Source of the DNA: Microbacterium mitrae | Lineage (GTDB): Bacteria; Actinomycetota; Actinomycetes; Actinomycetales; Microbacteriaceae | Length of the DNA: 64,000 nucleotides | Direction: 5' to 3' | NCBI RefSeq assembly: GCF_008017445.1 | Contig: NZ_VRSW01000001.1 | Coordinates: 992,001 to 1,056,000 of the forward strand | Shown here: positions 44,637 through 53,870 of the stretch, piece after piece | Layout of the letters: the number at the start of each line of letters is the position of its first letter | How positions within the stretch are numbered: the stretch's first letter is position 1 | Program-made: the position numbers and the translations under genes | Notes under the pieces: generated by a model | The model's database searches: none | Told to the model about the DNA's origin: nothing | Seen by the model: only the letters and a program-made list of their open reading frames with translations

Positions 44637-46718
44637 TTATGGCGCCGGAACCTCGGTGCCGGGGAACATTGCCATGCACGACTCCTGGATGGTGACGGGA
44701 GTCTGCGTCACCGTCGGGCTGTACCGCACCGACAGCGGCACATTGACGCCCTCCGGAACCGTCGACGTGAACGAGACGGTTTCGGTCTCCCCCATGGCGA
44801 CCGTGGCGAAAATGTTGCGGGCGTCGAGGCCGTTGTAGTTGCCGGTGCGATCCATGTCGGGGTAGTCACTACCCTCGGGGCTCGTCGCGGTGATCTGCCC
44901 ACCCGGAAGCGCGAAGGAGAGCACGTCGAGCATCATGGTCGTGCGGGGCAACCCGAAGTTACCGTTGCGAGCGCCGAGCGTGTAGTTCGAGAAGTCGCCA
45001 TGCGGAATGCTGTTGGTCATCGTGATCGAAGTCGTCACGGTGCGCGCTGTCGGATCGCAAGCGACATCCATCGACGTCGAGAGGTAGTACTCGAGCTTCG
45101 AGTAGGCCGCGTCGTTGAGGTAGATGCCGACCTGTGCGGTGGTGGTGGTGTCGGTGTAGATCTTGCCGTCGGTGCCGAACTCGACGGCCATTGCCTGCTC
45201 GTTCGGGTTGACGAACGACATGTATACGCGCTGCTCAGCGGTGCCGCGCCCAAACGCGTCGAACATCGGCATCGGTTCCCAGTCGCCTGACATGACCTTG
45301 GCGAAAATGGCACCGGCCGCGGCGTCGAAGAACAGTTGCGCTTCCGCGCCCGTTCCGAAATCTTCGTAGGCGTCGCTCATGAGCGTCTGCACGGCGTTTT
45401 CGCCGGTGACCTGGCGGTCATAGCCCGGTACATCAACAGGGCCTGCGACCGTGAGCATGTACGAGAGCATGACCGGGTCAAGCGATATCACTCCATCAAG
45501 GTTCTCGCCCGTTGCGGCTGTCCAGAGTTGCTGCACGTAACTGGAGGTGTCGGCAAACTCGGGGAACCGCGTGTAGTTCTGCACGTACTGCGTGGTGTCG
45601 TTTTCGAACAGCGCAGCCTTTTCTGCAGGCTCGATGTACGGCAGACCCGTGCCACCGTAGCCGAGCGCTGCAAACGACACGACCGCCCAGTCTTCACGCA
45701 TCGTCACCTTGCCGTCGGTGATCGAGAGGATCGCCGCATTGCCTGGGTTGCCGCCCGTCGAACGAATCTCAGCGTTGTTCTGGAACATCACGGCGTACGT
45801 GCGAGTGCCACCGTCGCCAAGCATCGGAAGAATGGTCGGCAGGTACTTGTTGCCCACTTCGATCAGCGGGGTCGCTTCGCCAACCATGTCAACGACCTGA
45901 CCGATGTTGTCTTCAACAAACGGCAGAATCGCGTCACGGTCGATCTTGTCGAGGTGTCCCTGTGCCTTCGCAAACGTCTCAGACAGCGCAGGCAGCAGGG
46001 GTTGCACATCGCGGAACGGCTGCAGATCAATGCCGCCGTCAACCGCGAGTCCAGAAAGATCGAACGTCTTCAGAAGCTCAAGCACAGACGGCAGGGCTTC
46101 ACTGACGATGATGTCAGTGGCCTTCGTCGTCTCGGCAACGGCCTGGATGTTGGCGCCGACGAACGGAACCTTGGCTGCAAGATCCCAGAGCGGGGTATCG
46201 ACCGTCTCGTTGGCGCTGGCAGAAAGCGATTTGATCTTGTCCGCCGTGACAGCGACGCCCTCAACATCGCCGTCCTTGACCTGGTCGACGACGACCTTCA
46301 GTTCCGACTTCATCTCGGTGAGGTCATCACGCACCTGCATGGCCTGCTGGAACAGGAACCAGGTGCCAACGCCCGCCGCGATGAGCACGATCAGAAGCGG
46401 GAAGACGATCCACGGCCACACACGGCGACGCTTCTTAACCTTTGCGTCCTTTTTCGATGGTTCCGAAATCATCAGGGGCCTTGTCACGTCGTCTACGTCT
46501 TCTTCCGTTGCCGCAACCGGCTGCCCATCGCGCTGCAGCATCGCGTCGTACGCGGCGCGCACCGTGTCTTGCGACGAGACTCGAGGCTCGGCCGCGGCGG
46601 GCGCAGCAGCGGCGGGGTCGCTCGTCGGTGGGGTGGCGTCGGGTGTTGCGTTTGCCGCGCCTGCCTGCGCTGCTTGTTCCCGGGCTTCGCGGCGGCTGCG
46701 GGGGGTTTGATCAGAAAT
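44637..46718 (-). CDS. DUF4012 membrane protein, probable ATT start
   Basis: A bitopic membrane protein. After a cytoplasmic Ala/Pro-rich tail and a basic stop (KKRRRVWPW) comes one transmembrane helix (about residues 101-123). A large extracellular DUF4012 domain follows, with NNAEIRSTGGNPGNAAIL, GVISLDPVMLSYMLTVAGPVDVPGY and a C-terminal beta-rich part. DUF4012 genes usually neighbour polysaccharide clusters, as here; the function is not established. The first GTG (46562) lies deep in the open frame with no ribosome site. Upstream the frame stays open for 52 codons without ATG, GTG or TTG to an ATT at 46718, preceded by GAGGAG with 6-bp spacing; a stop lies six codons further up. ATT would give MSDQTPRSRREAREQAAQ. 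Confidence 0.85.
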   Translation of the reverse strand: MSDQTPRSRREAREQAAQAGAANATPDATPPTSDPAAAAPAAAEPRVSSQDTVRAAYDAMLQRDGQPVAATEEDVDDVTRPLMISEPSKKDAKVKKRRRVWPWIVFPLLIVLIAAGVGTWFLFQQAMQVRDDLTEMKSELKVVVDQVKDGDVEGVAVTADKIKSLSASANETVDTPLWDLAAKVPFVGANIQAVAETTKATDIIVSEALPSVLELLKTFDLSGLAVDGGIDLQPFRDVQPLLPALSETFAKAQGHLDKIDRDAILPFVEDNIGQVVDMVGEATPLIEVGNKYLPTILPMLGDGGTRTYAVMFQNNAEIRSTGGNPGNAAILSITDGKVTMREDWAVVSFAALGYGGTGLPYIEPAEKAALFENDTTQYVQNYTRFPEFADTSSYVQQLWTAATGENLDGVISLDPVMLSYMLTVAGPVDVPGYDRQVTGENAVQTLMSDAYEDFGTGAEAQLFFDAAAGAIFAKVMSGDWEPMPMFDAFGRGTAEQRVYMSFVNPNEQAMAVEFGTDGKIYTDTTTTAQVGIYLNDAAYSKLEYYLSTSMDVACDPTARTVTTSITMTNSIPHGDFSNYTLGARNGNFGLPRTTMMLDVLSFALPGGQITATSPEGSDYPDMDRTGNYNGLDARNIFATVAMGETETVSFTSTVPEGVNVPLSVRYSPTVTQTPVTIQESCMAMFPGTEVPAP

Positions 46719-46884
46719 GAGAAACTCCTCGGGTCAAGCCCCGATCATAGCCGTCGAGGGTGTGACAGATCTGAGTATTCCCGCCCCAGGAGCCGCGAAT
46801 CGCCCTGCTAGCATCAGTGAAGCCGCGGGCATCTGCGGCGATCGGCGCCGCGACGGCGAACGCCGCGAGCGCGGAGGTACAAAC
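46719..46884. promoter_or_regulatory. Divergent promoter region, DUF4012 / glycosyltransferase
   Basis: 166 bp between two divergently read genes at the border of the polysaccharide locus. It must hold promoters in both directions; I could not assign -10/-35 boxes with confidence. Confidence 0.4.
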
Positions 46885-48012
46885 GTGGCCGGCATTCTGG
46901 TGCACGAATGGCTTGCCCCTCATGGGGGGTCGGAGAACGTCTTCGAGGTTCTCTCCGACGCTTTCCCCGACGCCGAGCGCTTCTGCCTGTGGAATGACAG
47001 CAACGGCCGGTTCACGGGTGTCGAGGAGACGATGCTCGCACGTACCCCGCTGCGCCGCAGCAAGGCGGCCGCCCTCCCGTTCATGCCGTTCGCGTGGCGC
47101 CATCTGCCCGCTCGTGACGCTGACTGGGTGCTCGCCAGCAGCCACCTCTTCGCGCACCAGGCGCGGTTCGCCGGCCCCGCCCGCGAGGTTCCGAAGCTCG
47201 TGTACGCGCACACTCCCGCGCGGTACGTCTGGACTCCCGAACTCGACGGCCGTGGTTCCGGGTTCGCCGCCCGCGCCGTCTCTCGCGTGCTCAAGCCGCT
47301 CGATCGCAAGCGTGCGCAGGAGCCGCAGGCGATTGCCGCGAACAGTGCCTTCATTGCCGACCGCATTGCGCACACGTGGGAGCGCGAAGCGACCGTGATC
47401 TACCCGCCCGTTGACGTCACCGCGTTCACGACAACCGGCGAGCTCACGCCCGCAGATGCCGCCCTCGCGGCGTCGCTGCCGAGCGAGTTTCTTCTCGGCG
47501 TCTCGCGGTTTGTGCCGTACAAGCGTCTGGATCGGGTGATCGACGCGGGTATCGCCGCGGGGCTACCGGTCGTGCTCGCCGGCGGCGGCCCGGATGAGGA
47601 GCGTCTGCGTTCGATCGCCGCGGAGAAGAACGCACAGGTGACGTTCGTACACAACCCGTCGACCGCCCTGCTGGGCGAGCTCTACCGCCGCAGCCTCGCC
47701 CTGGTCTTTCCGGCGATCGAAGACTTCGGCATCATGCCGGTCGAGGCGATGGCCACTGGCACGCCTGTCGTCGCCAATGCGATCGGCGGCACGGCGGAGA
47801 CCGTGGTCGATGGCGTCACAGGCGCGCTCGTGCACGACTGGAGCCAGAGCGAGCTTGCCTCCGCCGTGGAGCGCGCGATCGCCGCCGACCCGCAGGCGTG
47901 CATTGCCCGGGCACGGGAGTTTGACACATCCGTCTTCACGCGCCGCATCACCGCGTGGGTTGGTGCGCAGACCGGAACCACGACGGCCGGAACCACGGGT
48001 GCGGCGTCATGA
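46885..48012 (+). CDS. GT4-family glycosyltransferase
   Basis: A 375-residue GT-B retaining glycosyltransferase. The N-terminal half starts with VAGILVHEWLAPHGGSENVFE, an acceptor-side glycine-rich loop. The C-terminal half has LLGVSRFVPYKRLDRVIDA, VVLAGGGPDEERLRSIA and PAIEDFGIMPVEAMATGTPVVA, with the E-x7-E donor motif and nucleotide-ribose contacts. It would add a hexose-type sugar from a nucleotide donor to a lipid-linked glycan in the cytoplasm. I chose GTG at 46885, which has GGAGG seven bases upstream and starts at the first conserved strand. An ATG at 46717 would add 56 unconserved residues. It overlaps the next gene by 4 bp. Confidence 0.9.
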   Translation: MAGILVHEWLAPHGGSENVFEVLSDAFPDAERFCLWNDSNGRFTGVEETMLARTPLRRSKAAALPFMPFAWRHLPARDADWVLASSHLFAHQARFAGPAREVPKLVYAHTPARYVWTPELDGRGSGFAARAVSRVLKPLDRKRAQEPQAIAANSAFIADRIAHTWEREATVIYPPVDVTAFTTTGELTPADAALAASLPSEFLLGVSRFVPYKRLDRVIDAGIAAGLPVVLAGGGPDEERLRSIAAEKNAQVTFVHNPSTALLGELYRRSLALVFPAIEDFGIMPVEAMATGTPVVANAIGGTAETVVDGVTGALVHDWSQSELASAVERAIAADPQACIARAREFDTSVFTRRITAWVGAQTGTTTAGTTGAAS

Positions 48013-48989
48013 GTCGGCTGTTCGTTGATGATCGGTACCGCGGCGAGCACGGGATCGGCCGCTATGCGCGCGAGGTGCTGGCGCGGCTCCGTCCGGAGGC
48101 TCAGCCGCTCGCGCTCGATGGCAGCCCTTATTCGCCGGTTGATGCGTTCCGCTCGCTCCCGAAGCTTGACGCCACCGATCTGGTGTACTCCCCCGGCTAT
48201 GGCGCGCTCGCGCGGGCGCCGCGGCAGATCGTCACCATTCACGACCTGATTCAGTTACGTTCGCCGTGGCCCGGCCGCGCCAAGTTCATCGCGTATTACG
48301 CGGGCCCGGTGCGTCACGTTGTGCGCAAGGCGGGCGTGGTGCTGACGGTGTCAGAAACCTCAGCGCGCGACATTCGCGCGTGGGTGCGCGATGACGCGGT
48401 GCGCGTCGTGAACGCGGGCAACGGCTGCTCGGCGGCGTTTCACCCGGATGGCCCGCCAGCCGTCGCGGGTGACCCGTACCTGATGTACGTCGGCAACACC
48501 CGCCACCACAAGAACCTGGGTGTCGTGCTGCGGGCGCTTGCCACGGTTCCGGATGCGCGCTTGCGTGCCGTGGTTCCGGAACCAGAAATTGCGACGGCGA
48601 GGGAACGCGCCGAAGTGGCCGGGGTGGCGGAGCGCGTTGACTGGTTATCGGGTGTTGATGATGACCAGCTTGCGGAGCTGTATCGGGGCGCCTCGGCGAC
48701 CGTGATGCCGTCGACCGATGAAGGCTTCGGGTTGCCGGCGCTCGAGTCGATTGCGTGCGGTGTGCCGGTGATTCACTGGCGCGGGTGCGAGTCGGTTGCC
48801 GAGATTGTGGGTGACCGCGGGTGGGCGCTCGACGACGCGCACGACGCACACGCGTGGGGTGAAGCCATGGCGAGCGCGTTGAGTTCGCGGCGCCCGGTCA
48901 CTCCCCCGACCGGGCGGTACAACTGGGATCGCACGGCCGCCATCATCTCCGACGAGCTCGAGCGCGCCCTCACCCCCTCCGGTCGTTGA
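48009..48989 (+). CDS. GT4-family glycosyltransferase
   Basis: A 326-residue GT-B enzyme: MSRLFVDDRYRGEHGIGRYAREV, then TIHDLIQL, YLMYVGNTRHHKNLGVVLRAL and STDEGFGLPALESIACGVPVI with the E-x7-E motif. It resembles mannosyl/rhamnosyl-type GT4 enzymes of wall and O-antigen clusters; the sugar is not readable. The ATG at 48009 overlaps the stop of the previous gene (ATGA), implying coupled translation of the pair. The stop codon lies inside the first unit of the 67-bp repeat that follows, so the repeat supplies the last codons. Confidence 0.9.
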   Translation: MSRLFVDDRYRGEHGIGRYAREVLARLRPEAQPLALDGSPYSPVDAFRSLPKLDATDLVYSPGYGALARAPRQIVTIHDLIQLRSPWPGRAKFIAYYAGPVRHVVRKAGVVLTVSETSARDIRAWVRDDAVRVVNAGNGCSAAFHPDGPPAVAGDPYLMYVGNTRHHKNLGVVLRALATVPDARLRAVVPEPEIATARERAEVAGVAERVDWLSGVDDDQLAELYRGASATVMPSTDEGFGLPALESIACGVPVIHWRGCESVAEIVGDRGWALDDAHDAHAWGEAMASALSSRRPVTPPTGRYNWDRTAAIISDELERALTPSGR

Positions 48990-49146
48990 GCGAGCGAAGC
49001 CCCGGCCGTTGAGCGAGCGAAGCGAGACGAAACGCCCCACCCCCACCGGTCGTTGAGCGAACGTAGCCCCGGCCGTTAAGCGAGCGAAGCGAGACGAAAC
49101 GCCCCACCCCCACCGGCCGTTGAGCGAGCGAAGCGAGTCGAAACGC
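48981..49146. repeat. 67-bp tandem repeat of GGTCGTTGAGCGAGCGAAGC type
   Basis: Units begin at 48981, 49048 and 49115 (exactly 67 bp apart), the last being incomplete. Each full unit holds two GG(T/C)CGTTGAGCGAGCGAAG half-units and ends GAGACGAAACGCCCCACCCCCACC. This motif is, to my knowledge, dispersed through Microbacteriaceae genomes. It lies between convergent genes, where it could act as a bidirectional transcription end. Confidence 0.88.
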
Positions 49147-49157
49147 TTCACACCCGC

Positions 49158-50213
49158 CTATACCCCAAAAATAAACGCGCCCAGCACTCCGGCCTTGACG
49201 CCCCACGATTCGGCGGCCGCGCGTTCGATGCCGGCGGCGTTCGGTGTGGCGGAGTCGAGGGCGTGCTGCAACGCCGTCTGCGCGCCGGCGGCATCGGCGT
49301 AGGTGAACTGCCCAATGCCGGGGTCCGCGCGCAACACCGGGGTTTCTCGCGTGACGACCGCGAGCCCCGCGGCGAGGTATTCGTAGAGCTTCATCGGGCT
49401 ACGGCCGGCGTTGAGCGGGTCATCCGATAGCGGGAGGAGCCCGACGCGAGCGCTGTGCAGGAGCGCGGGCAACTCGTCATAGGCGACCGCCCCGAGCAGG
49501 TCGACGTTCGCTGATAACGGGAGCGGAGGCGTTCCGCTCGGCCCGGCAATCGCGAACCGCACCGTCGGATGCTGCGTTGCCCAGGCGGCGAGCTGTGCCC
49601 AATCGAACCGGTTGTCGAGGGCGCCAACGTAGACGGCGACCGCGTCTCGCGGCTGTGGGTTCTCCGCGGTGAAGTGACTCACGTCGACACCGTTGCTGAT
49701 GACGATGGACGGAATGGTCAGGGTTCCGAGCCCCCGCAGCACCTCCGTCGACGTTGCAATGACGCCGTCTGATGCCGCGAGGATGCGCTGCTGCAGCGTG
49801 TGCTTGATGCCCTCGGGGTAGAGGTCCGTGGGGCGGTAGATCAGCCTGGTGGTCATGCCGCGCAACGCGTCATTCCACAGCAGTGGCTGGTCCAGCACGA
49901 TCGCGTCGAACTGTGTCGGCAGAGCGTGGCGCTCGAGTTCGCGGCGCACACTGAAGCGCGCGTACGGTACCGGCAGCAGGGTGCGCGGAACCAGGTGGGT
50001 GACGCCGCCGTCGCGGTGCGGCCCGCGCGGAACCGCGGCGAGCGCTTCCCGCGAGATGCGGCCGGTGAGGCGGTGGGCAAGGGAGATCGGCGTGGAGAGG
50101 TGCACGACCTCGGCGCCGTCTGCCGCGAGCGCGCGTGCGTAGTGGTGGCTGCCCACGCGGAACGGCCCGAAGGCGTGGCTGTGGGAGAGAAAGAGGATGC
50201 GCCGGGCGGTCAT
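49158..50213 (-). CDS. Glycosyltransferase (GT-B fold)
   Basis: A 351-residue protein beginning MTARRILFLSHSHAFGPFRVGSHHYARALAADGAEV, the usual first strand and loop of GT-B enzymes. Later come LIYRPTDLYPE, STEVLRGLG, VISNGVDVSHF, AVYVGALDNRFDWAQLAAW and PMKLYEYLAAGLAVV, typical of the donor-binding domain of GT4-like enzymes. The E-x7-E motif is weak (PMKLYEYLAAG in its place), similar to GT enzymes of the teichuronic/succinoglycan type. The ATG at 50213 overlaps the upstream pyruvyl transferase stop by 4 bp. The long reading frame upstream of it is only a shadow of that gene. Confidence 0.85.
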   Translation of the reverse strand: MTARRILFLSHSHAFGPFRVGSHHYARALAADGAEVVHLSTPISLAHRLTGRISREALAAVPRGPHRDGGVTHLVPRTLLPVPYARFSVRRELERHALPTQFDAIVLDQPLLWNDALRGMTTRLIYRPTDLYPEGIKHTLQQRILAASDGVIATSTEVLRGLGTLTIPSIVISNGVDVSHFTAENPQPRDAVAVYVGALDNRFDWAQLAAWATQHPTVRFAIAGPSGTPPLPLSANVDLLGAVAYDELPALLHSARVGLLPLSDDPLNAGRSPMKLYEYLAAGLAVVTRETPVLRADPGIGQFTYADAAGAQTALQHALDSATPNAAGIERAAAESWGVKAGVLGAFIFGV

Positions 50214-51280
50214 GCGCGGGCCTGGCGGATTGTGTCGCGCACCGAGGATTCGATGTCGGCGAGCCGTGCGGCCGCGGCGACCATGCGTTCGCGCACCTCG
50301 TCGGCACGGCCGATCTGGGCGGCCAGGAAGGCCAGCATGTCGGCTTTCGTCGCGTCGCCGGTGATGCCGTGTAGCCCGACGGCGGCGAAGGCTTGGGTGA
50401 TCTTCGCGGTGGGGTTCGGCACGAGTTCGACCGGAACCGCGCCGCCGAGTGCCGCAAGCACGAGCACGTGCATGCGGTCGCTGATGACGAGCTTGGCAGC
50501 GTCGTAACGGTCGCAGAGCGTCGCCTCTTGCGTGACCGCGTCGGCTTCCCACGGCTCGAAGGTGGCGCCCAGAGCGTCGGCCAGCTCGCGCGAGCGTTCT
50601 TCGTCTTCGCGGACCTGCACGACCGTGCGAATCGTGAGTCGTTGTTCCGCTGCGAATGTCTTCACCGCAGCAACCCATTCCGCGTTCGGCAGAGGCCGCG
50701 CCCCGCGCAGGCTCACGAGGAGTTCGTGGCGCTCGGCCCAGGGCCGCCCGTCGCGAACGTCAGCGAAGCCGATGTCGGGCACGACCGTGGTGCTGCCAAC
50801 GAGGCGTGCGCTGACGGCGTCTCGCCACAGGGCAACCTGCGTGGCTTTGGCTGCGAGCGAGTGGAACCAGAGGGAGGGTTGCGTGGCGCCGCGGATGCCG
50901 CGGGGCGGGCGCACCACGACACCGCGCTTCAGCCGAACGATGAGCGTTTCGGCGAGAAACACGAGTTCGCGCAGGCCGTTGCCCTTGTGCAGCGGAACCT
51001 CCCCCGCCTCCAGCACGAGCACCGGCCGGCGGCGAGATGTGGCAAGCAACCACAGCCACTTCGCGACGCTCTTCTTGCCACGCAGCACCCTGGTTCCGTC
51101 GGGCACACCCAATTGCTTCAGCCACACATCGGGCGCTTCGCCGACGTACGCGATGAGCTCGTCAGACGTGCCCTTCGCCCACTCCAGCGTGCCGCGCCGA
51201 ATCAACGCATCGCCAATATTCCCCGCCGGCCCCGTCAGGGACACAAACGTGCGGGTGGGTTTGGCGGTGCGTCGAATCAC
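50210..51280 (-). CDS. Polysaccharide pyruvyl transferase family protein
   Basis: The 356-residue protein matches the PS_pyruv_trans family (CsaB/WcaK-like). It has an N-terminal GPAGNIGDALIRRG, a central PSLWFHSLAAKATQVALWRDAVSARLVG and a C-terminal AKLVISDRMHVLVLAALGGAVPVEL, the conserved D-R-x-H region. Such enzymes transfer pyruvate from phosphoenolpyruvate to a sugar as a ketal, giving the polymer negative charge. A pyruvylated wall polymer would provide an anchor for SLH-type proteins, but none is encoded here. It lies 12 bp after the GT2-GT4 fusion gene and is coupled to the glycosyltransferase that follows. Confidence 0.85.
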   Translation of the reverse strand: MIRRTAKPTRTFVSLTGPAGNIGDALIRRGTLEWAKGTSDELIAYVGEAPDVWLKQLGVPDGTRVLRGKKSVAKWLWLLATSRRRPVLVLEAGEVPLHKGNGLRELVFLAETLIVRLKRGVVVRPPRGIRGATQPSLWFHSLAAKATQVALWRDAVSARLVGSTTVVPDIGFADVRDGRPWAERHELLVSLRGARPLPNAEWVAAVKTFAAEQRLTIRTVVQVREDEERSRELADALGATFEPWEADAVTQEATLCDRYDAAKLVISDRMHVLVLAALGGAVPVELVPNPTAKITQAFAAVGLHGITGDATKADMLAFLAAQIGRADEVRERMVAAAARLADIESSVRDTIRQARA

Positions 51281-51292
51281 TACGTTTCTCTG

Positions 51293-53677
51293 TCAGCGCC
51301 GTAAGGCGCGATGAACTACGCGCGGAAGGAAGGTAATTGCACGACCGATGCGGAAAGAAGCCCCAGAAGTAATGGCGTCTGCTCGACGGCGCGCGGCCCG
51401 CGCCTCGCGATTTGCTTTCGAAAGCTCTTTGGCGGCGACCGAGTGCTCTTTCATCTGACGCGCGGTCCGAGCCTCATGGCGTTGCATAGCGCGCGCATTG
51501 CGCTCGGAGAACGCTACGGCCAATCGAACGATGAGCGCAAGATCCTCCGTCGTGGGCTCAGGCGAGTATTGTGCCGGAAGCTCGTTCGCAAAGAGCTTGC
51601 GATATAGATCGGTGAAGTCATGCCCGAGGGCTCGTTCGGCTGCTGCAAGCGACTCCCCAGACAGCGCTGAATAGGCTTGGGGGTCGGATGCCATACGAGC
51701 GATTGCACTGGCTACCTGGCGCTTGTCACCTTGCGGAACTGAGACAATCCCATGGTTTCCGACGGCTGCCGCCAACCACGGGAGCTCGTACATGACGACG
51801 GGAAGCCCGTGGGCTTGAGCCTCCACCAGTGTTAGCGGGTAGCCTTCGATCACGCTCGTAGAGATGAAGACATGCGCGCGTGCAATCTCTCGTTCGAGTG
51901 CATCGCCTTGACACGGCCCGACAAGTGTCACCGAGTTCCGCACGCCGTGTTTGCGGGCCAACGCGCGAAGATCATCTGCAGATATGTCGGCACTATCCGG
52001 TCCGATAATTCGCATGTGAAAGTCGACGGAAAGCGCCTGTAGTTCCGCCGCAATTTCAATGAGATCGCGAACTTGCTTCGTGGACTGTTGCAGTCGCCCC
52101 CACCACGCGATTTCGATGCGCTCGCCTTCTAGCGTTTTGGGCTCCCCCGCTGCGCGCAAGTCGACTAATGACGCGGGATTCGGGAGGTAAGTGACGTTCG
52201 CCACACCCTGTGACTTCCAGAACGCCACGTCCGTATTCGAGAGAACTACGGTCTGGAACAGAAGCGGCAAGTTCTGCAGGAGGAATGATGTTCCATCATT
52301 CATGTCTGCGACAGGGCGCAAGGCAAAGTTGTGGAGCCACCCAATGGTCGGCACGCCAAGCGCACGCGCGGTGAGTACGAGGTATGGCCAGCGGCGGTTA
52401 TAGAGAATGTGATGGTCAACGACCATGTCGATCGCACGTTCACGAATTAGCTCGGCCCAATGACTAATCCGTTCAACATCGTCGCCGTGCACATGGATGA
52501 TTTCGACTTCGTCGGGGAGCGCGTAGACGGATTTCGCGTTATCGAATACAGCGAGCGTCACGCGGTACCCGGCTTTCGCCAACAGTCGTGCCTGAGCGAC
52601 CACAACCCCCTGTACCCCACCGGCCCGCAAATTTCCGGTGGTAATCAGCACGTTCTGCACGTGACGGGCTTCCAACGGATCAGCGCTCAACAGCGTCGAT
52701 ACGGAACTCAGCATTCGCGGATAGAAGGATGCGCACGCCTTTAGGAGCTGAATATCATCCGCAACGCGAGCCCGCAGCAAGTCGAGACTGGGCTCCCGAA
52801 GATCGGGCACGGTGCTTTCCCGAATGGTGCGCAGAATATTTCCGACGATCGATCGGCGCGCCGAGTCGTAGACCACTTCCACCGTTGAGGTGCCGCCCGG
52901 CAACGAGGCTCGAAGCTTCACCGCTTCAGAGATGGAATCGAGGGAATCGATTGCGCTCAAGAAGAACGCTACCTTGTCCATTCCGGAAACAAGCTGACCG
53001 CTGGTGCCCCGACGGAAATTGTATCGGTACAACCTATCGCCAATGCCAACGTACTTGTTCGCGGCGGCCAGACCAAGGAAGGTAATGGGTAGATCATTGG
53101 CTCGCCAAAACTGGGCGTCAGGTGGAGTTTCCGCATAAGCCGCGCGGAGAAGATCAGTCCGCCACAGGTAGCGCCACAAGTGCCCCTGGGCGGGCTTTTC
53201 GGGTTCCATGATTGTCGAAAGAATCGCCTCACCGTGCAACGGTGCCCGCGGGGGCTGGAGGGATCGTTCGAATCGTGGCGTGACCTTCTGCCCGTCCGTG
53301 AGAACATCGATGCCGAACCCGACAATGTCCGCATCATTCAAAGTTGCAGCGGAAAAGCTAGTCTCCACTGCGGTCGGCGCTAATTCGTCATCGCCGTCAA
53401 GAAAGAGGACGTACTCACCTGAAGCTGCGGCGATACCGACCTTCCGCGCCTGGAACGCGGACTGATTCACGCCTTGCTCAATCAGGCGAACGCGGGGACT
53501 CTTTTCAGTAAACCGTTGCACAATGGCGGCCGTCGCGTCCGTGGAAGCGTCGTCAACACAAATGACCTCAAAATCTTGCGATGTCTGAGCAAGGCAACTT
53601 TCAATCGCCTGACCGACCCATTGCGCGTCGTTGAAAAGCGGAACGATGATCGACACGTTGGGCACGCCATTAGCCAT
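51293..53677 (-). CDS. Bifunctional GT2-GT4 glycosyltransferase, paralogue 1
   Basis: A 794-residue fusion. The N-terminal GT2 domain (about 1-240) has [30 protein letters not shown] and [11 protein letters not shown] with the catalytic-site acidic residues, plus a KPAQGHLWRYLWRTD acceptor segment. A linker leads to a GT4 domain (about 345-690) with [48 protein letters not shown] and [17 protein letters not shown] (E-x7-E). The C-terminus is a charged coiled coil (NARAMQRHEARTARQMKEH) ending with SFRIGRAITFLPRV, probably membrane-associated. It likely adds two successive sugars to the growing chain. Start at ATG 53677, with GGGAG upstream. A close full-length paralogue lies at 59.0-61.4 kb. 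Confidence 0.9.
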   Translation of the reverse strand: MANGVPNVSIIVPLFNDAQWVGQAIESCLAQTSQDFEVICVDDASTDATAAIVQRFTEKSPRVRLIEQGVNQSAFQARKVGIAAASGEYVLFLDGDDELAPTAVETSFSAATLNDADIVGFGIDVLTDGQKVTPRFERSLQPPRAPLHGEAILSTIMEPEKPAQGHLWRYLWRTDLLRAAYAETPPDAQFWRANDLPITFLGLAAANKYVGIGDRLYRYNFRRGTSGQLVSGMDKVAFFLSAIDSLDSISEAVKLRASLPGGTSTVEVVYDSARRSIVGNILRTIRESTVPDLREPSLDLLRARVADDIQLLKACASFYPRMLSSVSTLLSADPLEARHVQNVLITTGNLRAGGVQGVVVAQARLLAKAGYRVTLAVFDNAKSVYALPDEVEIIHVHGDDVERISHWAELIRERAIDMVVDHHILYNRRWPYLVLTARALGVPTIGWLHNFALRPVADMNDGTSFLLQNLPLLFQTVVLSNTDVAFWKSQGVANVTYLPNPASLVDLRAAGEPKTLEGERIEIAWWGRLQQSTKQVRDLIEIAAELQALSVDFHMRIIGPDSADISADDLRALARKHGVRNSVTLVGPCQGDALEREIARAHVFISTSVIEGYPLTLVEAQAHGLPVVMYELPWLAAAVGNHGIVSVPQGDKRQVASAIARMASDPQAYSALSGESLAAAERALGHDFTDLYRKLFANELPAQYSPEPTTEDLALIVRLAVAFSERNARAMQRHEARTARQMKEHSVAAKELSKANREARAARRRADAITSGASFRIGRAITFLPRVVHRALRR

Positions 53678-53870
53678 GAATTCTTCTCCCTCAGTGACCG
53701 AATTGCCCACGAGTGACATGTTCAAGTCGGCTCGTGCCAATTCGTAGCGCTAGGGATGAGGACAATCTGAGCGAAACGCAAGGATTGCATGTCGTCTCAC
53801 TCCTCACCCGATGAGCGCGCGTGCGAACCGATTGCGTTACTGCAACTCGGTCAATCTCCCTCAAACCATG

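Noticed and set aside
46717..46884. 56-residue N-terminal extension of the GT4 enzyme from an ATG at 46717
   Set aside because: It is not conserved in type, has no ribosome site and would overlap the DUF4012 start. GTG 46885 has a clear GGAGG.
48981..49146. The 67-bp repeat as a CRISPR array
   Set aside because: Only 2.5 units, the intervening sequence is itself repeated, and no cas genes are present.
50214..50678. N-terminal extension of the glycosyltransferase frame starting at 50678
   Set aside because: Its first 155 residues are Arg/His-rich sequence lying out of frame over the pyruvyl transferase gene. The family start is the ATG at 50213.
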